From: an uncultured Clostridia bacterium
Lineage (GTDB): Bacteria; Bacillota; Clostridia; Christensenellales; Pumilibacteraceae
Reading direction: 5' to 3'
Length of the DNA stretch: 14,921 nucleotides
Assembly: GCA_934277845.1 (NCBI GenBank)
Contig: CAKQVV010000030.1
Span: forward strand, 1-14,921
Shown: positions 1 to 8,323 of the stretch, one piece after another
Layout: each line of letters starts with the position of its first letter
Numbering within the stretch: position 1 is the stretch's first letter
The notes under the pieces: model-generated
The model's input: only the letters and a program-made list of their open reading frames with translations
Database searches by the model: none
Told to the model about the DNA's origin: nothing
Program-made: the position numbers and the translations under genes

Positions 1-729
1 GTCATACTCTGGCTGTTCGTGATTTTTGCCGTATTTATCACGGTGGTTGCGGTTTCCGCCGCCTCGGGCGCGACAAAAGTCCCGGTAATCGGCGGCAAGT
101 GTTACATGAGCGTTCAGTCAAACTCGATGAACGCGGCTAAACCCGAAGGCGTCGCCGACGAATTTCCGTCGGGATTTAAAAAAGGCGACTTTATAGTAGG
201 CAAGTATATCTACGGCAACGACGAAGCGATAGGCGCGTTAAGAGAAGGCGATATCGTTACTTTCGAATGGGACATAAACGGCGACGGAGCGATTTCCAAA
301 GGGGAATACAACTCCCACCGTGTAATAAAAATAAACAAAGACGAAAACGGCAAGGCGGTCTCGCTGGAAACGCGCGGCGACAACGAAGAATATACTCACG
401 GAATAAGCGAAACCGTTTCGGCGAACGCGATCATCGCGGTGTACACCGGCAAAAAAGCGAACGGGCTGGGCGCGACTATCACGTTTTTAGGCTCGCGGCT
501 CGGTTTCGGATTGTGCATACTCCTGCCGCTTTCGGCGTTTTTCGTGTACCAACTCGTGGTGTTTATAATCACGGTCGTCAGGGTGAAAAACTCGGACAAG
601 AAAGTGATTTCCGCAGCCGACGAGGAACTTATCAAGCAAAAGGCGGTCGAAGAGTACCTTCGCCGTCAGCAGGAACAGAACGAAACCGCAAAAGCGGAAC
701 AAAACGAGGACGAAACGACGGGCAAATAA
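1..729 (+). CDS. SipW-like (ER-type) signal peptidase I, 5'-truncated
   Basis: Membrane serine protease that should remove signal peptides on the outer face of the membrane. The reading frame is open to base 1 (V-I-L-W-L-F before the GTG at 19), so the true start and part of the first membrane segment lie upstream. Numbering from the GTG at 19, the nucleophile motif SNSM gives Ser36, SHRV gives the general base His100, and RGDN (120s) is the conserved third box. A His instead of a Lys base is typical of the ER/archaeal/SipW class. A second membrane segment spans about 152-187, followed by a charged, helix-prone cytosolic tail (200-236). Oddity: residues 85-96 read DINGDGAISKGE, a full EF-hand-like calcium loop just before the catalytic His. 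The AAA+ gene follows after 38 bases, probably in the same operon. Class is fairly sure; substrate unknown. Confidence 0.85.
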   Translation, partial: VILWLFVIFAVFITVVAVSAASGATKVPVIGGKCYMSVQSNSMNAAKPEGVADEFPSGFKKGDFIVGKYIYGNDEAIGALREGDIVTFEWDINGDGAISKGEYNSHRVIKINKDENGKAVSLETRGDNEEYTHGISETVSANAIIAVYTGKKANGLGATITFLGSRLGFGLCILLPLSAFFVYQLVVFIITVVRVKNSDKKVISAADEELIKQKAVEEYLRRQQEQNETAKAEQNEDETTGK

Positions 730-767
730 TTGCCGCGCTCGTTTCGCGAAAAGGTCGGTAAAAAATT

Positions 768-2333
768 ATGGACGGCGCGTTATACGGATTTATGACATGG
801 TTCAAGGCATTTTTCGGCTATATGCTGGACGGCTTTTTGATGATTTTCAAAGGGCTGATTTTCGGCATAGGGAAGATTTTCGATTTCCCGTACTATTTCC
901 GCCTTTGGTCGCAGGAGAGCGTGAATTTCACCGCCGGCGACTGGATTTTGTCCATACTCGCGTTTATACTCACGTTTGCCGTGTGGGTGGGAATAGCGTT
1001 CCTTATCGTTCTCGGCATCAGGAAGTTTATCCGCTTTCGTAAAACGCAGGTGGGCAGCGAGGATCTTCTCGAGGAAATTTCCGATCTTCACCGCGACGTA
1101 CTTCGGCTCACCGAAGAAAAAGAACGCATAATGCAACTGAAAGTCACGCAGGCGGGGCTGTCCTACGAGCAGATGAAACGCATGTTCGAGGACGAGTTCC
1201 GTCAGGTAGAAGAGGCAATGGACGGAATAGAGGAAAGCCGCGGCGACGACGACGGCAGGCGTTTTGCGCGGCTTGCCGCCGTGGACGAGAAGTATTCGTT
1301 CTACGTCGTGCCCGATTACGTCCGCAACATGACGCTTTCCGAGATCTGCGAGGATATCCGCAACTTCGCCTGCACCAACAATCAACTTTACTACGATCTT
1401 CGCACCATACGGCTGATGATCGCGGGGCTTGCGTCCACGAAACTCATAATTTTGCAGGGTATTTCCGGTACCGGTAAAACTTCGTTGCCGTACATGATGG
1501 GCAAGTACTTTTTGTCCGACGCGACCATCGCTTCCGTTCAGCCGTCCTGGCGCGACCGCAACGAACTGTTCGGATATTTCAACGAGTTTACCAAAAAGTT
1601 CAACGAAACCGAAGTCTTGAAGAGAATTTACGAATCGGGTTACAACGACGACGTGAACGTAATCGTGCTCGACGAAATGAACATCGCGAGAGTGGAGTAT
1701 TACTTCGCGGAAATGCTGTCCGTACTCGAAATGCCGAATGCGGACGAGTGGAATATCGAACTCGTGCCGTCGGCGTGGGAAAACGATCCGAAACTTCTCA
1801 AAGACGGCGCGCTGTCCATTCCGCAAAACGTGTGGTACGTCGGCACCATCAACAACGACGACTCGACTTTCTCGGTGTCGGACAAGGTTTACGACCGCGC
1901 GTTCGTCATCAATCTCGACAGCAAGGGGATTCCGTTCGACGCACCGGCAACGACCGCGAAACGCGTGGCGTATTCCTATGTCGAGAAACTTTACAAAGAT
2001 GCGCAAAAGCGTTATCCCGTGTCGGATAAAACGCTGGAAAACATCGGCAAACTCGACCTTTACGTCATCGAGAAATTCCGCGTGGCGTTCGGCAACCGTA
2101 TCATGAAACAACTGCGTGCGTTTGCGCCCGTGTACGTCGCGTGCGGCGGCAACGAAACCGAGGCGGTCGACTATATGCTGGCGACCAAGGTTTTCAGAAA
2201 GTTCGAGAGCCTCAACCTGTCGCTTATCCGCGACGAGATACGCGGACTTATCGCGACGCTCGACTCGCTGTTCGGCAAGAACAAGATGCGCGACAGTATC
2301 GCGTACCTGACGCGTTTGCAAAAGACCTACTGA
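768..2333 (+). CDS. Membrane-anchored McrB-like AAA+ ATPase
   Basis: 521-residue AAA+ ATPase of the McrB/dynein-like (AAA_5) type, expected to form a nucleotide-driven ring. Seen directly: Walker A GISGTGKTS at 231-239 (Lys237), Walker B VIVLDEMN at 298-305 (Asp302, Glu303), sensor-1 GTINND at 359-364, and a likely arginine finger Arg377 in VYDRAF. The LDEMN and GTINND forms and the SVQPSWRDRNELFGYF stretch (256-271) match McrB relatives rather than Lon, Clp or MoxR. Unlike restriction McrB there is no DNA-recognition domain. The N-terminus has an aromatic-rich hydrophobic stretch (8-45), a clear membrane helix (about 58-84), a basic stop (RKFIRFRK), then a charged coiled coil (95-155). The ATPase should therefore sit in the cytosol, tied to the membrane. 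Only a weak ribosome site precedes ATG 768. The next gene, 40 bases on, is the likely McrC-type partner. Confidence 0.85.
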   Translation: MDGALYGFMTWFKAFFGYMLDGFLMIFKGLIFGIGKIFDFPYYFRLWSQESVNFTAGDWILSILAFILTFAVWVGIAFLIVLGIRKFIRFRKTQVGSEDLLEEISDLHRDVLRLTEEKERIMQLKVTQAGLSYEQMKRMFEDEFRQVEEAMDGIEESRGDDDGRRFARLAAVDEKYSFYVVPDYVRNMTLSEICEDIRNFACTNNQLYYDLRTIRLMIAGLASTKLIILQGISGTGKTSLPYMMGKYFLSDATIASVQPSWRDRNELFGYFNEFTKKFNETEVLKRIYESGYNDDVNVIVLDEMNIARVEYYFAEMLSVLEMPNADEWNIELVPSAWENDPKLLKDGALSIPQNVWYVGTINNDDSTFSVSDKVYDRAFVINLDSKGIPFDAPATTAKRVAYSYVEKLYKDAQKRYPVSDKTLENIGKLDLYVIEKFRVAFGNRIMKQLRAFAPVYVACGGNETEAVDYMLATKVFRKFESLNLSLIRDEIRGLIATLDSLFGKNKMRDSIAYLTRLQKTY

Positions 2334-2347
2334 GCCGCCATTGCGGC
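2334..2347 (+). repeat. Small intergenic hairpin
   Basis: GCCGC (2334-2338) and GCGGC (2343-2347) form a 5-bp stem with a 4-base loop directly after the stop codon of the AAA+ gene. There is no T-tract, so it is not a terminator. It may only space or protect the message between the two genes. Confidence 0.35.
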
Positions 2348-2355
2348 AAAACCGT

Positions 2356-2364
2356 AAAGGAGGT
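2356..2364 (+). promoter_or_regulatory. Strong ribosome binding site deciding a GTG start
   Basis: AAAGGAGGT lies 8 bases before GTG 2373 and is an almost perfect match to the 16S rRNA tail. It fixes the start of the downstream 938-residue gene at GTG rather than at a later ATG. It is the strongest ribosome site in region A, suggesting this protein is made at a high level relative to its neighbours. Confidence 0.85.
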
Positions 2365-2372
2365 GCGCTACG

Positions 2373-5189
2373 GTGACAACTGAAAACGAAACGACGACCG
2401 CGGCGCAATCCGAAACGACGGAAAAGCCGCGGTGGACGGACAAACTTTTATACAATCGTTCGTTCGTTGCCCGGCTTGCGCTGGCGGACGACAACGTGCG
2501 CGGATATTACGCCGAAGTCGCGAAAAAGTTGCTGAGTTACAAAAAAGTGAGGTCGCGTGTGCGCTGGGGCGGAGCGGGTTTTTCCGCAGGGCGCAACGCG
2601 TTCGCGAAAATAACGATCTCCGGCAAGACGCTGTGTCTTTATCTCGCGCTTGATCCGGCTGCCGTGACCGGCAAGTACAAGGCGAAAGACGCCGCCGGCA
2701 AAAAGAAATACGAAAAGACGCCGGCGCTGTTGAAAATCAGGAGCGACGGCGCGTTTCGCGGCGCGATCAGGGCGATAGAAGCCTGTGCCGCCGCGCTTAA
2801 CCTGATCGAAAATCCGGACGCCGGCGAGGTAAAGGGAATCCCCGCCGATACGTTCGACAACCTCGTTACCCGAGGGCTCATCCGCATAGTAAGGTATGCG
2901 GGGACGGGGAAAGGCATTACCGGCGGCGAGAGCGACGGCGAAGTCGCCTCTGCCCGGACCGAAGAGGAAGAAATCGCACGGATTGCGGACGAATACACCC
3001 TGCCGGAACTTGCCGACGAGGGTGCGGCTTCCGCTACCGCGAATTATCTCGACGAGATCGCGAAGAAATACCGCGCCTACGAAGAAACGCTGGAAGCGAT
3101 GAGTACGGGCGAAACGACGGTGGAGTTCCGCGAAAAACTTATGCTGCGGACGGTGGACGAGCGGTGGATAGAGAAGATCGAGAACACGCTCGGCGCGCTC
3201 GATTATCTCATGCGGAATCCCACGCATTACATCGTGGAAACCGAGGAAGTGCTGCCCGTCGAGATGACCAAGAAAATCACCGGGCGTTCGATAGAATACC
3301 TGGGACAACACTCGGATAATATTTCGTTGAACGATGACGGCGAAATCACGCCCAAGAAACTTCTGAACGTGTTTCGCGAGGACTCGATCCTTACCTATGA
3401 AAACAAATTTCTCAACACGCTTGTCGCGCGGCTGTACATTTTCGTTACCCGCAGATACGAGATCGCGAAAAAGTTCGGGGCGGACGAGAAATGCCGCGAA
3501 GTGAGTTTTACTTCCGTGTTCCGCGAGGGGCTTGACCGCGCAAAGGTGACGATCACGGTCGAGTACGACCGCAAGTTCGACGGCAGTGTGCGCAGGACGC
3601 AGCCTTCGACGGAAATCCGCAAACGTCTTGAAAAACTCGAAGCGGTCGTGCGCGAGTATGCCGGATCGGAGTTTGTGACGCAGATGGAAGGCAAGTACGT
3701 CAATCCGCCGATCCTTCGTACCAACGCGATCGTCAAGAACAAATATTTCCGTCAGTGTCTGGAACTGTGGGACTTTATCGAGCGTTACGACGACGGCGGT
3801 TTCGGACTGACGGTGGCAGAAAAAGCGATCGATCCCGGCGACGGATTTATCGCGGAACTCGGCAGGCTGGCGGCGGCGAGTTATTTGTCGTTCCGCAAAA
3901 ACGCTTGCGGCGCGGCGGACGACAAAACGCTCGGTACGCGCGTTTCGCCCGTGATCTATCCGCGCGTTGCCGACGAAGTGCGCTCCTTTAATCCCGACGA
4001 ATATAATATTATGGAAAGCGCCGCCGAAGAGAGCGGCGAAGAAAAGACGGAAAGCCGCGTCGAGCCGGTCGCGGACTTTACGGACGAAGAACTGGCGTTC
4101 GCGATAGAAGTCGCGCTCGCCGCCGACGCAATGCTGCCCGATCCGCTGGACGCGATCGAGATTACGCCCGCGCCGCAGCCTGCGGATAGTCTTCCCGAAA
4201 CAGCGGAAAACGACGAAGAAGAGGAAGAGAAGTTCGACTTCGGCGGTATCAAATACGTCCGCACGTTCCACGCGAGAATACGCCTTGCGGACGAGAAAAC
4301 GAAAGAATACTACGCGGCTGTGCTTAACGCGTTTCTTAAATATAACAAGGTGCGCGTGAAAGAAAGCAACCGTTATTGCGCGGTTTACTTCGGGCGCAGG
4401 ACGCTGGCGAAGATCAACGCGACGGGCAGGACGCTGAAACTTTATCTCGCGCTCGATCCCGCGGCGCAGGACAAAAAATACTTTCTGAAAGAGGCGGGCG
4501 GCAGCAAGACTTACGCCGCCGTGCCCGCGCTGATGAAAGTGCGCAGCGACCGCGCCGAGCGTTACGCCGAGGAACTGATAAGAATACTCGCGGAAAACGA
4601 GGGGCTGATGCCGGCGAAGAAGCCCGCCGGGCAGGTGCTCGCCGCGGCTTACGCGCCGATGACGACGGAAGAACTGCTCGCGTGCGGCTGGATGAAACGC
4701 GTCGACGGCGAGTACGAGCCGCAGCCCGCGGATAACCTTTTCGGAAAGACGGAAAGCGACGAAGCCGGACAATCCGGCGCGGAGAACGGAAACGATCTTA
4801 CGAAGTCGGAAAGTTACGACGAAAAAACTACGATTTCCGACGAAAGCAAACAGATTTTCGTCGAACTCGACGAAATTCAGTCTTTGTGGAGCAAAAATAA
4901 CGGCAATGCGGACGGGCGCGCCGAAGCCGCGGCTACCGTGGTGCCGCCTTCCCCGGAAACTGCCGACGCGGAAGCGGAGAACGCGCGTGCCGCGGTGGCG
5001 AAAGCCGCTGCCGACACGCAGACGATTCCCGACGTCGTGCAGGTCGCGACCGACTATTCCAAGCCTACCGATTTCGTCGTGGACGATTCGCACGACTTTA
5101 TCGAGTTTATCAAGCCGAAACCAGCCAAGCCCGACCATAAAGGCTTTTTCAGGCGGCTGTTTTCGATGTTCAGGAAGTCCGGAAAATGA
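2373..5189 (+). CDS. Large DUF2357/McrC-type partner of the AAA+ ATPase with duplicated flanking module
   Basis: 938 residues, no signal peptide; probably the cytosolic partner of the AAA+ protein encoded just upstream. The middle (about 250-545) has the look of DUF2357-type proteins that pair with McrB-like ATPases: a helical stretch, YENKFLNTLVARLYIFVTRR at 342-361, and a later LRTNAIVKNKYFRQCLELW block (448-466). This match is by eye and memory and is tentative. I see no PD-(D/E)XK nuclease motif. Two copies of a roughly 145-residue module flank it, at 27-174 and 628-779. Both share F-x-A-R, YYA, K-x-L-x-LYLALDPAA, a P-A-L-x-K-x-RSD block and a short T-x-x-x-L-x-x-x-G end piece. Similar modules recur, to my recollection, in uncharacterised clostridial proteins. 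Acidic linkers lie at 548-622 and 790-910. The basic-aromatic C-terminus (GFFRRLFSMFRKSGK) may bind membrane. The stop overlaps the next start (ATGA). Confidence 0.6.
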   Translation: MTTENETTTAAQSETTEKPRWTDKLLYNRSFVARLALADDNVRGYYAEVAKKLLSYKKVRSRVRWGGAGFSAGRNAFAKITISGKTLCLYLALDPAAVTGKYKAKDAAGKKKYEKTPALLKIRSDGAFRGAIRAIEACAAALNLIENPDAGEVKGIPADTFDNLVTRGLIRIVRYAGTGKGITGGESDGEVASARTEEEEIARIADEYTLPELADEGAASATANYLDEIAKKYRAYEETLEAMSTGETTVEFREKLMLRTVDERWIEKIENTLGALDYLMRNPTHYIVETEEVLPVEMTKKITGRSIEYLGQHSDNISLNDDGEITPKKLLNVFREDSILTYENKFLNTLVARLYIFVTRRYEIAKKFGADEKCREVSFTSVFREGLDRAKVTITVEYDRKFDGSVRRTQPSTEIRKRLEKLEAVVREYAGSEFVTQMEGKYVNPPILRTNAIVKNKYFRQCLELWDFIERYDDGGFGLTVAEKAIDPGDGFIAELGRLAAASYLSFRKNACGAADDKTLGTRVSPVIYPRVADEVRSFNPDEYNIMESAAEESGEEKTESRVEPVADFTDEELAFAIEVALAADAMLPDPLDAIEITPAPQPADSLPETAENDEEEEEKFDFGGIKYVRTFHARIRLADEKTKEYYAAVLNAFLKYNKVRVKESNRYCAVYFGRRTLAKINATGRTLKLYLALDPAAQDKKYFLKEAGGSKTYAAVPALMKVRSDRAERYAEELIRILAENEGLMPAKKPAGQVLAAAYAPMTTEELLACGWMKRVDGEYEPQPADNLFGKTESDEAGQSGAENGNDLTKSESYDEKTTISDESKQIFVELDEIQSLWSKNNGNADGRAEAAATVVPPSPETADAEAENARAAVAKAAADTQTIPDVVQVATDYSKPTDFVVDDSHDFIEFIKPKPAKPDHKGFFRRLFSMFRKSGK

Positions 5190-5983
5190 GCGAAAACACG
5201 ACGACCGGAACGAACGAAAAAGCGAAAATAATCCGTTCGATAATAGGCAACGCGGTGTTCTGGACGGCGGCAGTTGCCGCTGTAGTACTGGCGATTGCGT
5301 CGGTGGCGCTGGGGCGAAACCGTTCGACTCCGCCGTTCGTCGCGGGGCGCGCCGTGTTGTGGGTGGAAACGGGCAGTATGGAACCCGAAATCCCCGCCGA
5401 GAGTTTCATTCTCGTGAAAAAATCGGACGGCACGGACGTAAAACCGGGCGACGTGATAACTTTTCTGTGTACCGACGAGAGCAGCAGGGCTTATGGCTTA
5501 CTGGTCACTCACCGCGTGACGGAAGTAACCGACGCGGGATATAAAACCAAAGGCGACAATTCACTCGCCGCCGACGGCCGGACGGTCAGGCCCGCCGACG
5601 TCGTTGCGGTTTACCGGCGCAACCTGCCGGTGCTTACGTTCTTCGGCAAGTTGTTCAAAAGTCCGCTGGGAATAACCGCGATATTATTGATATTCGCGAT
5701 TTCGTCCGCGGCGTTGTACGTGCCCGATATCGTGAATGCGATCCGCGGCGACGAGGAAGAACGCAAAAAGAAAGAGTTTGACCGCAGAGTGGCGGAAGAA
5801 GCGGAGCGGCTTGCCCGCGAAGCGGAATCCGGCAGCAACGGAAAAGGCAAAACTTCCATGGAACCGAAAGAAAATCAACGGATTTTACCCGCGACCGACG
5901 AAAATAACGAAAAAATCGACTATACGGAACAGCCGGGACAAAACCCGACGAAAAGTAACGAGGACGCAAAAGACGCGCAATGA
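5186..5983 (+). CDS. SipW-like (ER-type) signal peptidase I, second copy
   Basis: 265-residue complete membrane signal peptidase of the Ser/His class. Membrane helix 1 is at about 18-42. The catalytic motif ETGSMEP gives Ser64, VTHRV gives His109, and TKGDN (121-125) is the conserved third box. Membrane helix 2 is at about 160-185. The tail after it (188-265) is cytosolic, first a charged helix rich in Glu, Arg and Lys, then a polar, probably disordered end. It has the same design as the peptidase at the left edge but lacks that protein's EF-hand-like insert, so the two are diverged paralogues. Start ATG 5186 overlaps the previous stop by ATGA and has AGGAAG at 5173-5178. The following gene also overlaps by ATGA, so translation of all three is probably coupled. 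SipW relatives process exported matrix or pilus-like proteins; no such substrate is visible here. Confidence 0.88.
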   Translation: MSENTTTGTNEKAKIIRSIIGNAVFWTAAVAAVVLAIASVALGRNRSTPPFVAGRAVLWVETGSMEPEIPAESFILVKKSDGTDVKPGDVITFLCTDESSRAYGLLVTHRVTEVTDAGYKTKGDNSLAADGRTVRPADVVAVYRRNLPVLTFFGKLFKSPLGITAILLIFAISSAALYVPDIVNAIRGDEEERKKKEFDRRVAEEAERLAREAESGSNGKGKTSMEPKENQRILPATDENNEKIDYTEQPGQNPTKSNEDAKDAQ

Positions 5984-8283
5984 AAAAGTTTTTCCGGAAA
6001 TACGGCAATATCATGGCTTTTGCCGTCATAATGATGATCTGTGCGGCGTTTTTCGTGCAGGTGCTCGTGCAGGGCTTGAATTATTCCGATTCGATCGCGA
6101 GTCAAGCAGCCGAGCGCGCGGAGTACTACGCGTTGGAGCAGAGCCTGCTCGTCGGCAATCAGATAGAAGAAAAGCGGTCGCGCGCCGAAGTGCTGGCAGG
6201 CACCGTCGGAAAGTGTGCGAACGTCGACGAAGTGCATGTTGCCGTCGAGGAGTTTTGTCTGGATGCCGGCAAGACGGATTCGACGTTTATCGACGTCGCC
6301 TACGTCAAGGCGAACAAGGTCTATTCGCGGACGGGCGAGGAACTGAACTATGCCGAACTGACTTTGCTGGTCGAATCTCGCATCGGCGGCGCGGCGTCGA
6401 GAGTGTTTCAATACGAAAACCGCGTAATGGCGTTTGCCGTCTATGCGAAAGTGTACGACGGCGCGGTGGACGCGGTGATCCCGATCTACGACCGCGTGGC
6501 GGTGTCGCTGATCACGGCGAAAGAATCGCTTGACGCGACCGGAACCGCCGAGCTCGGCGCAAAAGACTGTTTTGCGATCGCGGCGTTCTCGCTCCTTTGC
6601 AAGCACGACGGCAAGATCCTCGAACGCGACGTGAACGAAAAGGGTTTCGACATCGGCGCGGAAGCGGTGCAGGACGGCGTACTCTTCAAGATCGTGACCG
6701 AGGGCGGCAAGTACAACGAAGCGGTGGAACTGGTGAACAACGGCGAAAGCGGCACGATTATCACGAGAATAGGTACCGAGCAGTACGCCGTCGCGATAAG
6801 GTCGCTGGGCGCGGAAAACGGCAACCTGTTCCTTCTGGATCTGTTCAAACTGTCCGACGTGTACGGCGGCGGTTACGAAACCGTTTCGCAGATCATGGGT
6901 ACCATGTTCGGGCTTGCGCTGGTCACCGTTCTGCTGTGCGTCGTGTTCATAATGAACCGCAGAAAGACCGACAAACTCATCTACTCGCTGGAAATGATCA
7001 ACGCCGAACTCGATTGCGGCACACCCAAAAAGTTCGCCGAGGACGCCGAGGACATACTTCGCCGGCACAAGAACTCGAAGTTCGCGATGGTCGCGGCGGA
7101 GATCAATAACTTCCGCTATACCGAAGAACATTTCGGCGACGAAGTGGCAAAAGCATTGCTGTTGCACGAACGCAACGTGTTGCAGTTTTCCTTGCTTCCC
7201 GCCGAAACGTTCGGTTACTTCGGCGACGGCGAGTTCTTCCTGCTGCTTAACTACCGCGACAGAAAGAACCTCGAAGACCGCATCGGCGCGGTGTACAGGA
7301 GCATGGAACGCTTTGACTACGAGGGCAACGACGACTTCAAGATCACAATGTCGTTCAGCGTGTACGAGGTCGAGCGCGACCTCAATCAACCCGTCAGGAA
7401 GATGGTGGAAAAAGTCCGTATTCTTCAACGTTCCGGCGGCATGAAGAGCGGCGCGTTCAGCCTCGGATATTACGGCGACGTCGTGCGCGACGATTACTTT
7501 AAAAAAGCCGAGATCGAAGGCAGAATGGAAAGCGCGCTGGAAAACAACGAGTTTCACATTTTCTACCAGCCGAAGTTCAATCTGCGCCGCGGCGACCTCG
7601 ACGGCAGCGAAATTCTGGCGAGATGGTACGATCCGAAGATCGAAGCGTACCGCAAGCCCGCCGAGTTCCTGCCGGTGTTCGAGGAGAACGGATTTATCGA
7701 CAAACTCGATCGTTTCGTATTCTTCCGCGCGTGCGAAAACATCGCCGACCGCGTGAGCAAGGGCATGACGGTTTACCCGATTTCCGTCAACGTGTCGAGA
7801 GTGACCGCGATCCGCGGCGATTTCCTCGCGTACTATAAAAAAGTCAAAGAAAAATTCGGCATCCGCGACGGATTCGTCACGCTGGAATTTACCGAGAGTT
7901 TTGCCTACGAAAACTACGAGTATCTGTCGGAAATAGTCACCGAACTTCACAAAGCGGGATTCAAGTGCTCGCTCGACGACTTCGGCACCGGCTACTCGTC
8001 CTACAACATTCTCAAAACGCTCGACATGGACGAAATCAAACTCGACAAGTTCTTCCTCGAAAAAGGCATGGACGACGCCCGCGACGAAATGATTCTCTCG
8101 TCGGTCGTGGACATCGTGAAAAAAATGGGCGTCAAGGTCACGCAGGAAGGCGTCGAAACCAAAGAGGATTTCGACAAGCTGAAAACAATGGGATGCGACG
8201 TCATTCAGGGCTATTATTTCTCCAGACCGATGAAATACGTCGACTACCTCGAATTTATCCGAAAGAATTTCTCGAAAAACTGA
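5980..8283 (+). CDS. Membrane sensor c-di-GMP phosphodiesterase (degenerate GGDEF-EAL)
   Basis: 767 residues; should hydrolyse c-di-GMP to pGpG in the cytosol in response to an outside signal. Order: membrane helix 11-33, extracellular sensor about 34-302 (Cache-like by position; family not certain), membrane helix about 303-325, a GGDEF-like domain about 360-495, and an EAL domain about 508-765. The GGDEF signature has decayed to GDGEF (415-419), so cyclase activity is unlikely; such domains often act as GTP-sensing or regulatory modules. The EAL domain keeps the expected catalytic set: E544 (SEILARW), N604 (SVNVS), E636 (LEFTES), D666-D667 (DDFGTGYSS), K687 (EIKLDK), E723 (QEGVET) and QGY at 743-745. 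It overlaps the signal peptidase gene by ATGA and has no good ribosome site of its own, pointing to coupled translation. It is the last gene before the terminator. Confidence 0.92.
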   Translation: MKKFFRKYGNIMAFAVIMMICAAFFVQVLVQGLNYSDSIASQAAERAEYYALEQSLLVGNQIEEKRSRAEVLAGTVGKCANVDEVHVAVEEFCLDAGKTDSTFIDVAYVKANKVYSRTGEELNYAELTLLVESRIGGAASRVFQYENRVMAFAVYAKVYDGAVDAVIPIYDRVAVSLITAKESLDATGTAELGAKDCFAIAAFSLLCKHDGKILERDVNEKGFDIGAEAVQDGVLFKIVTEGGKYNEAVELVNNGESGTIITRIGTEQYAVAIRSLGAENGNLFLLDLFKLSDVYGGGYETVSQIMGTMFGLALVTVLLCVVFIMNRRKTDKLIYSLEMINAELDCGTPKKFAEDAEDILRRHKNSKFAMVAAEINNFRYTEEHFGDEVAKALLLHERNVLQFSLLPAETFGYFGDGEFFLLLNYRDRKNLEDRIGAVYRSMERFDYEGNDDFKITMSFSVYEVERDLNQPVRKMVEKVRILQRSGGMKSGAFSLGYYGDVVRDDYFKKAEIEGRMESALENNEFHIFYQPKFNLRRGDLDGSEILARWYDPKIEAYRKPAEFLPVFEENGFIDKLDRFVFFRACENIADRVSKGMTVYPISVNVSRVTAIRGDFLAYYKKVKEKFGIRDGFVTLEFTESFAYENYEYLSEIVTELHKAGFKCSLDDFGTGYSSYNILKTLDMDEIKLDKFFLEKGMDDARDEMILSSVVDIVKKMGVKVTQEGVETKEDFDKLKTMGCDVIQGYYFSRPMKYVDYLEFIRKNFSKN

Positions 8284-8290
8284 AAATTTT

Positions 8291-8321
8291 GCCGCCCGAA
8301 GGTGAAAACGGGCGGCATTTT
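8291..8321 (+). terminator. Intrinsic terminator of region A
   Basis: GCCGCCCG (8291-8298) pairs perfectly with CGGGCGGC (8309-8316) around a 10-base loop, extended by T8290-A8317, and is followed by a short TTTT run (8318-8321). It starts 7 bases after the stop of the phosphodiesterase gene and separates the peptidase/AAA+/EAL block from the next promoter. The T-run is short, so some readthrough is possible. Confidence 0.8.
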
Positions 8322-8323
8322 CG

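Noticed and set aside
780..2408. 542-codon - strand frame opposite the AAA+ gene
   Set aside because: Same codon-bias shadow; the + strand product has complete AAA+ motifs.
2448..5138. 896-codon open frame on the - strand opposite the large partner gene
   Set aside because: Shadow frame. The forward gene rarely uses codons whose reverse complements are stops, so the opposite frame stays open. Its product is rich in Arg, His, Val and Phe with no domain pattern, and no promoter or ribosome site was found.
768..5189. Reading the AAA+/partner pair as a standard McrBC 5-methylcytosine restriction system
   Set aside because: No DNA-recognition domain on the ATPase, a membrane anchor instead, and no PD-(D/E)XK nuclease motif seen in the partner.
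5920..7950. 676-codon - strand frame opposite the EAL gene
   Set aside because: Shadow of a gene with a full set of EAL catalytic residues; the reverse product has no recognisable motif.
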